Source of the DNA: Spirochaetia bacterium UBA2205
GTDB lineage: Bacteria > Spirochaetota > UBA4802 > UB4802
Reading direction: 5' to 3'
Assembly (NCBI GenBank): GCA_002328585.1
Contig: DCUV01000046.1
Span: 19,136-83,135, forward strand
DNA: 64,000 nt
Part shown: piece after piece, positions 63,293 to 64,000 of the stretch
How the letters are laid out: every line of letters begins with the position of its first letter
Position numbering within the stretch: position 1 is the stretch's first letter
The notes under the pieces: model-generated
Seen by the model: only the letters and a program-made list of their open reading frames with translations
Databases searched by the model: none
What the model was told of the DNA's origin: nothing
Program-made: the position numbers and the translations under genes

Positions 63293-63856
63293 ATGAACTA
63301 TCGCATAGCAATGGTATTATTGTTTATTTTTTATACACCGGCACTATGTGCGCAAAATAAGCCGTTTACCTTTGTCCCTGCGGAAGAACCGCTAAGCCTG
63401 TATAAAGCACTGGCGTATGATATCGTACCGGGAGGAGGGCATATCTATACCGGGCACTATGAATATGCTGCTGTTTTTGCAACCTTAAAAATTTCTGGTG
63501 TGTATGCTATGTATTACTATTATAACTACTGGCACTATCGCGGTTCATTATACCGCTCGGCCAAAAAGGCAAATGCAGCTATTGACCCTGAGCATGATTT
63601 GCAGTTTAAAGATCCTGAAGGCGGTTATAAAACTGTTGAAGAGTTTCGCCATGCATATGACCGGGCAGCGCATTATTTTACGTTAAGTGTAGCGGCAAAT
63701 GTTGCCATATATGTAACATCATGGCTGGTTACAGCGTATCATGTGCAACAGATTAATGAAGAAAGGCAGCCAGCATATATAGGATTTGCTGCTCATGTGC
63801 TGCTTGATGCTGATGCATATGGTACGGTGTATGCAGGATATACAGTAAAGTGGTAA
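63293..63856 (+). CDS. exported protein, DUF5683-like
   Basis: 187 residues from the ATG at 63293; a start nine bases upstream is possible. Signal peptide MNYRIAMVLLFIFYTPALCA-QN. YDIVPGGGHIYTGHYEYAAVFATLKISG resembles the Pro-Gly-Gly and GQxYNG pattern of DUF5683 membrane proteins; a second hydrophobic stretch is AANVAIYVTSWLVTAYHV. The ATG is followed at once by the octamer (AACTATCGC). Function unknown. Confidence 0.7.
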   Translation: MNYRIAMVLLFIFYTPALCAQNKPFTFVPAEEPLSLYKALAYDIVPGGGHIYTGHYEYAAVFATLKISGVYAMYYYYNYWHYRGSLYRSAKKANAAIDPEHDLQFKDPEGGYKTVEEFRHAYDRAAHYFTLSVAANVAIYVTSWLVTAYHVQQINEERQPAYIGFAAHVLLDADAYGTVYAGYTVKW

Positions 63857-63928
63857 TGATGCACTCAATACAGTGAAGCATGGAATTGCAAAAATATAGG
63901 TATTGCCGGACCGTGAATTATTAAAAAT

Positions 63929-63960
63929 AAAAAAAGGCTTTTATAAAAAAGCCTTTTTTA
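63929..63960. terminator. bidirectional terminator
   Basis: AAAAAGGCTTTT, loop ATAA, AAAAGCCTTTTT. It can end transcription from the exported-protein gene (plus) and from the tRNA-Asp gene (minus), because both sides carry a T run in their own direction. Confidence 0.88.
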
Positions 63961-63961
63961 T

Positions 63962-64000
63962 CGGGGTGTACGAGGCTCGAACTCGCGACCTCCTGCGTGA
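63962..64000 (-). tRNA. tRNA-Asp (GTC), 3' part
   Basis: The minus strand reads TCACGCAGGAGGTC, then GCGAG-TTCGAGC-CTCGT (T arm), ACACCCC (3' acceptor strand) and discriminator G, with no CCA. The loop residues before the stem (TCAC) fit anticodon GTC, and G73 is the tRNA-Asp discriminator. The gene continues beyond the window, so the first anticodon base is not visible. Confidence 0.82.

Overview
The window is a contiguous piece of an AT-rich chromosome, most likely from a spirochaete (phylum Spirochaetota). The best evidence is the flagellar block fliK-flgD-flgE. Its hook protein carries a single cysteine and an upstream lysine at residues 178 and 165 (counting from the second Met), the positions of the lysinoalanine cross-link in Treponema denticola FlgE. 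Other genes fit a free-living Gram-negative, motile, prototrophic bacterium: outer-membrane-like and lipoprotein precursors, a large CheA, CheB, CheY, aromatic amino acid synthesis and a GroESL operon with a CIRCE operator. The species cannot be named from the sequence alone.

Layout. 1-8.6 kb: a small membrane protein, tRNA-Val, thrS, the infC-rpmI-rplT operon (infC starts at AUA), a putative outer-membrane protein, a coiled-coil/zapA pair, and an ECF sigma factor followed by a FecR/beta-propeller membrane protein. 8.9-14.1 kb: cheW, a cheA fused to a CheC-like phosphatase domain, cheB and cheY. 14.2-25.2 kb: scpA-scpB, then pheA-aroF-tyrA-cmk, rpsA, a TPR protein, rpmF-acpP-rnc, a Nudix hydrolase, aroB and a STAS protein. 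25.2-35.8 kb, mostly minus strand: a degenerate ABC ATPase/permease pair with a TPR protein, a transglutaminase/lipoprotein pair, gltX, a zinc-ribbon protein, and a four-gene cluster of KamA-type lysine 2,3-aminomutase, two ATP-grasp ligases and a GNAT. 35.8-40 kb: a structured minus-strand RNA candidate and the flagellar hook genes. 40-48.6 kb, minus strand: an amidohydrolase, repeat debris, a group-2 sigma factor, rpmE, rho and two tandem class III aminotransferases opposite a tetR gene. 49-64 kb: lysC-ddl, a HAD phosphatase, pssA, a broken moaC, groES-groEL, a glycosyltransferase, a 2-hydroxyacyl-CoA dehydratase-like protein, a tail-specific protease, gatA, small secreted proteins, and the 3' part of a tRNA-Asp.

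Most notable. (1) The octamer GCGATAGT (often GGCGATAGT) occurs 22 times on the two strands by my reading, against about 1-2 expected. It is in all tolerated reading frames and in non-coding DNA, and is absent from 7.6 to 24.3 kb. (2) The kamA/ATP-grasp/ATP-grasp/GNAT cluster looks like a pathway for an acylated beta-lysine (di)peptide. (3) Several genes are fused or degenerate: CheA-CheC, an aminotransferase without its PLP lysine, an ABC ATPase without Q-loop, signature or catalytic Glu, and moaC broken by a 7-bp duplication plus an A-tract indel.
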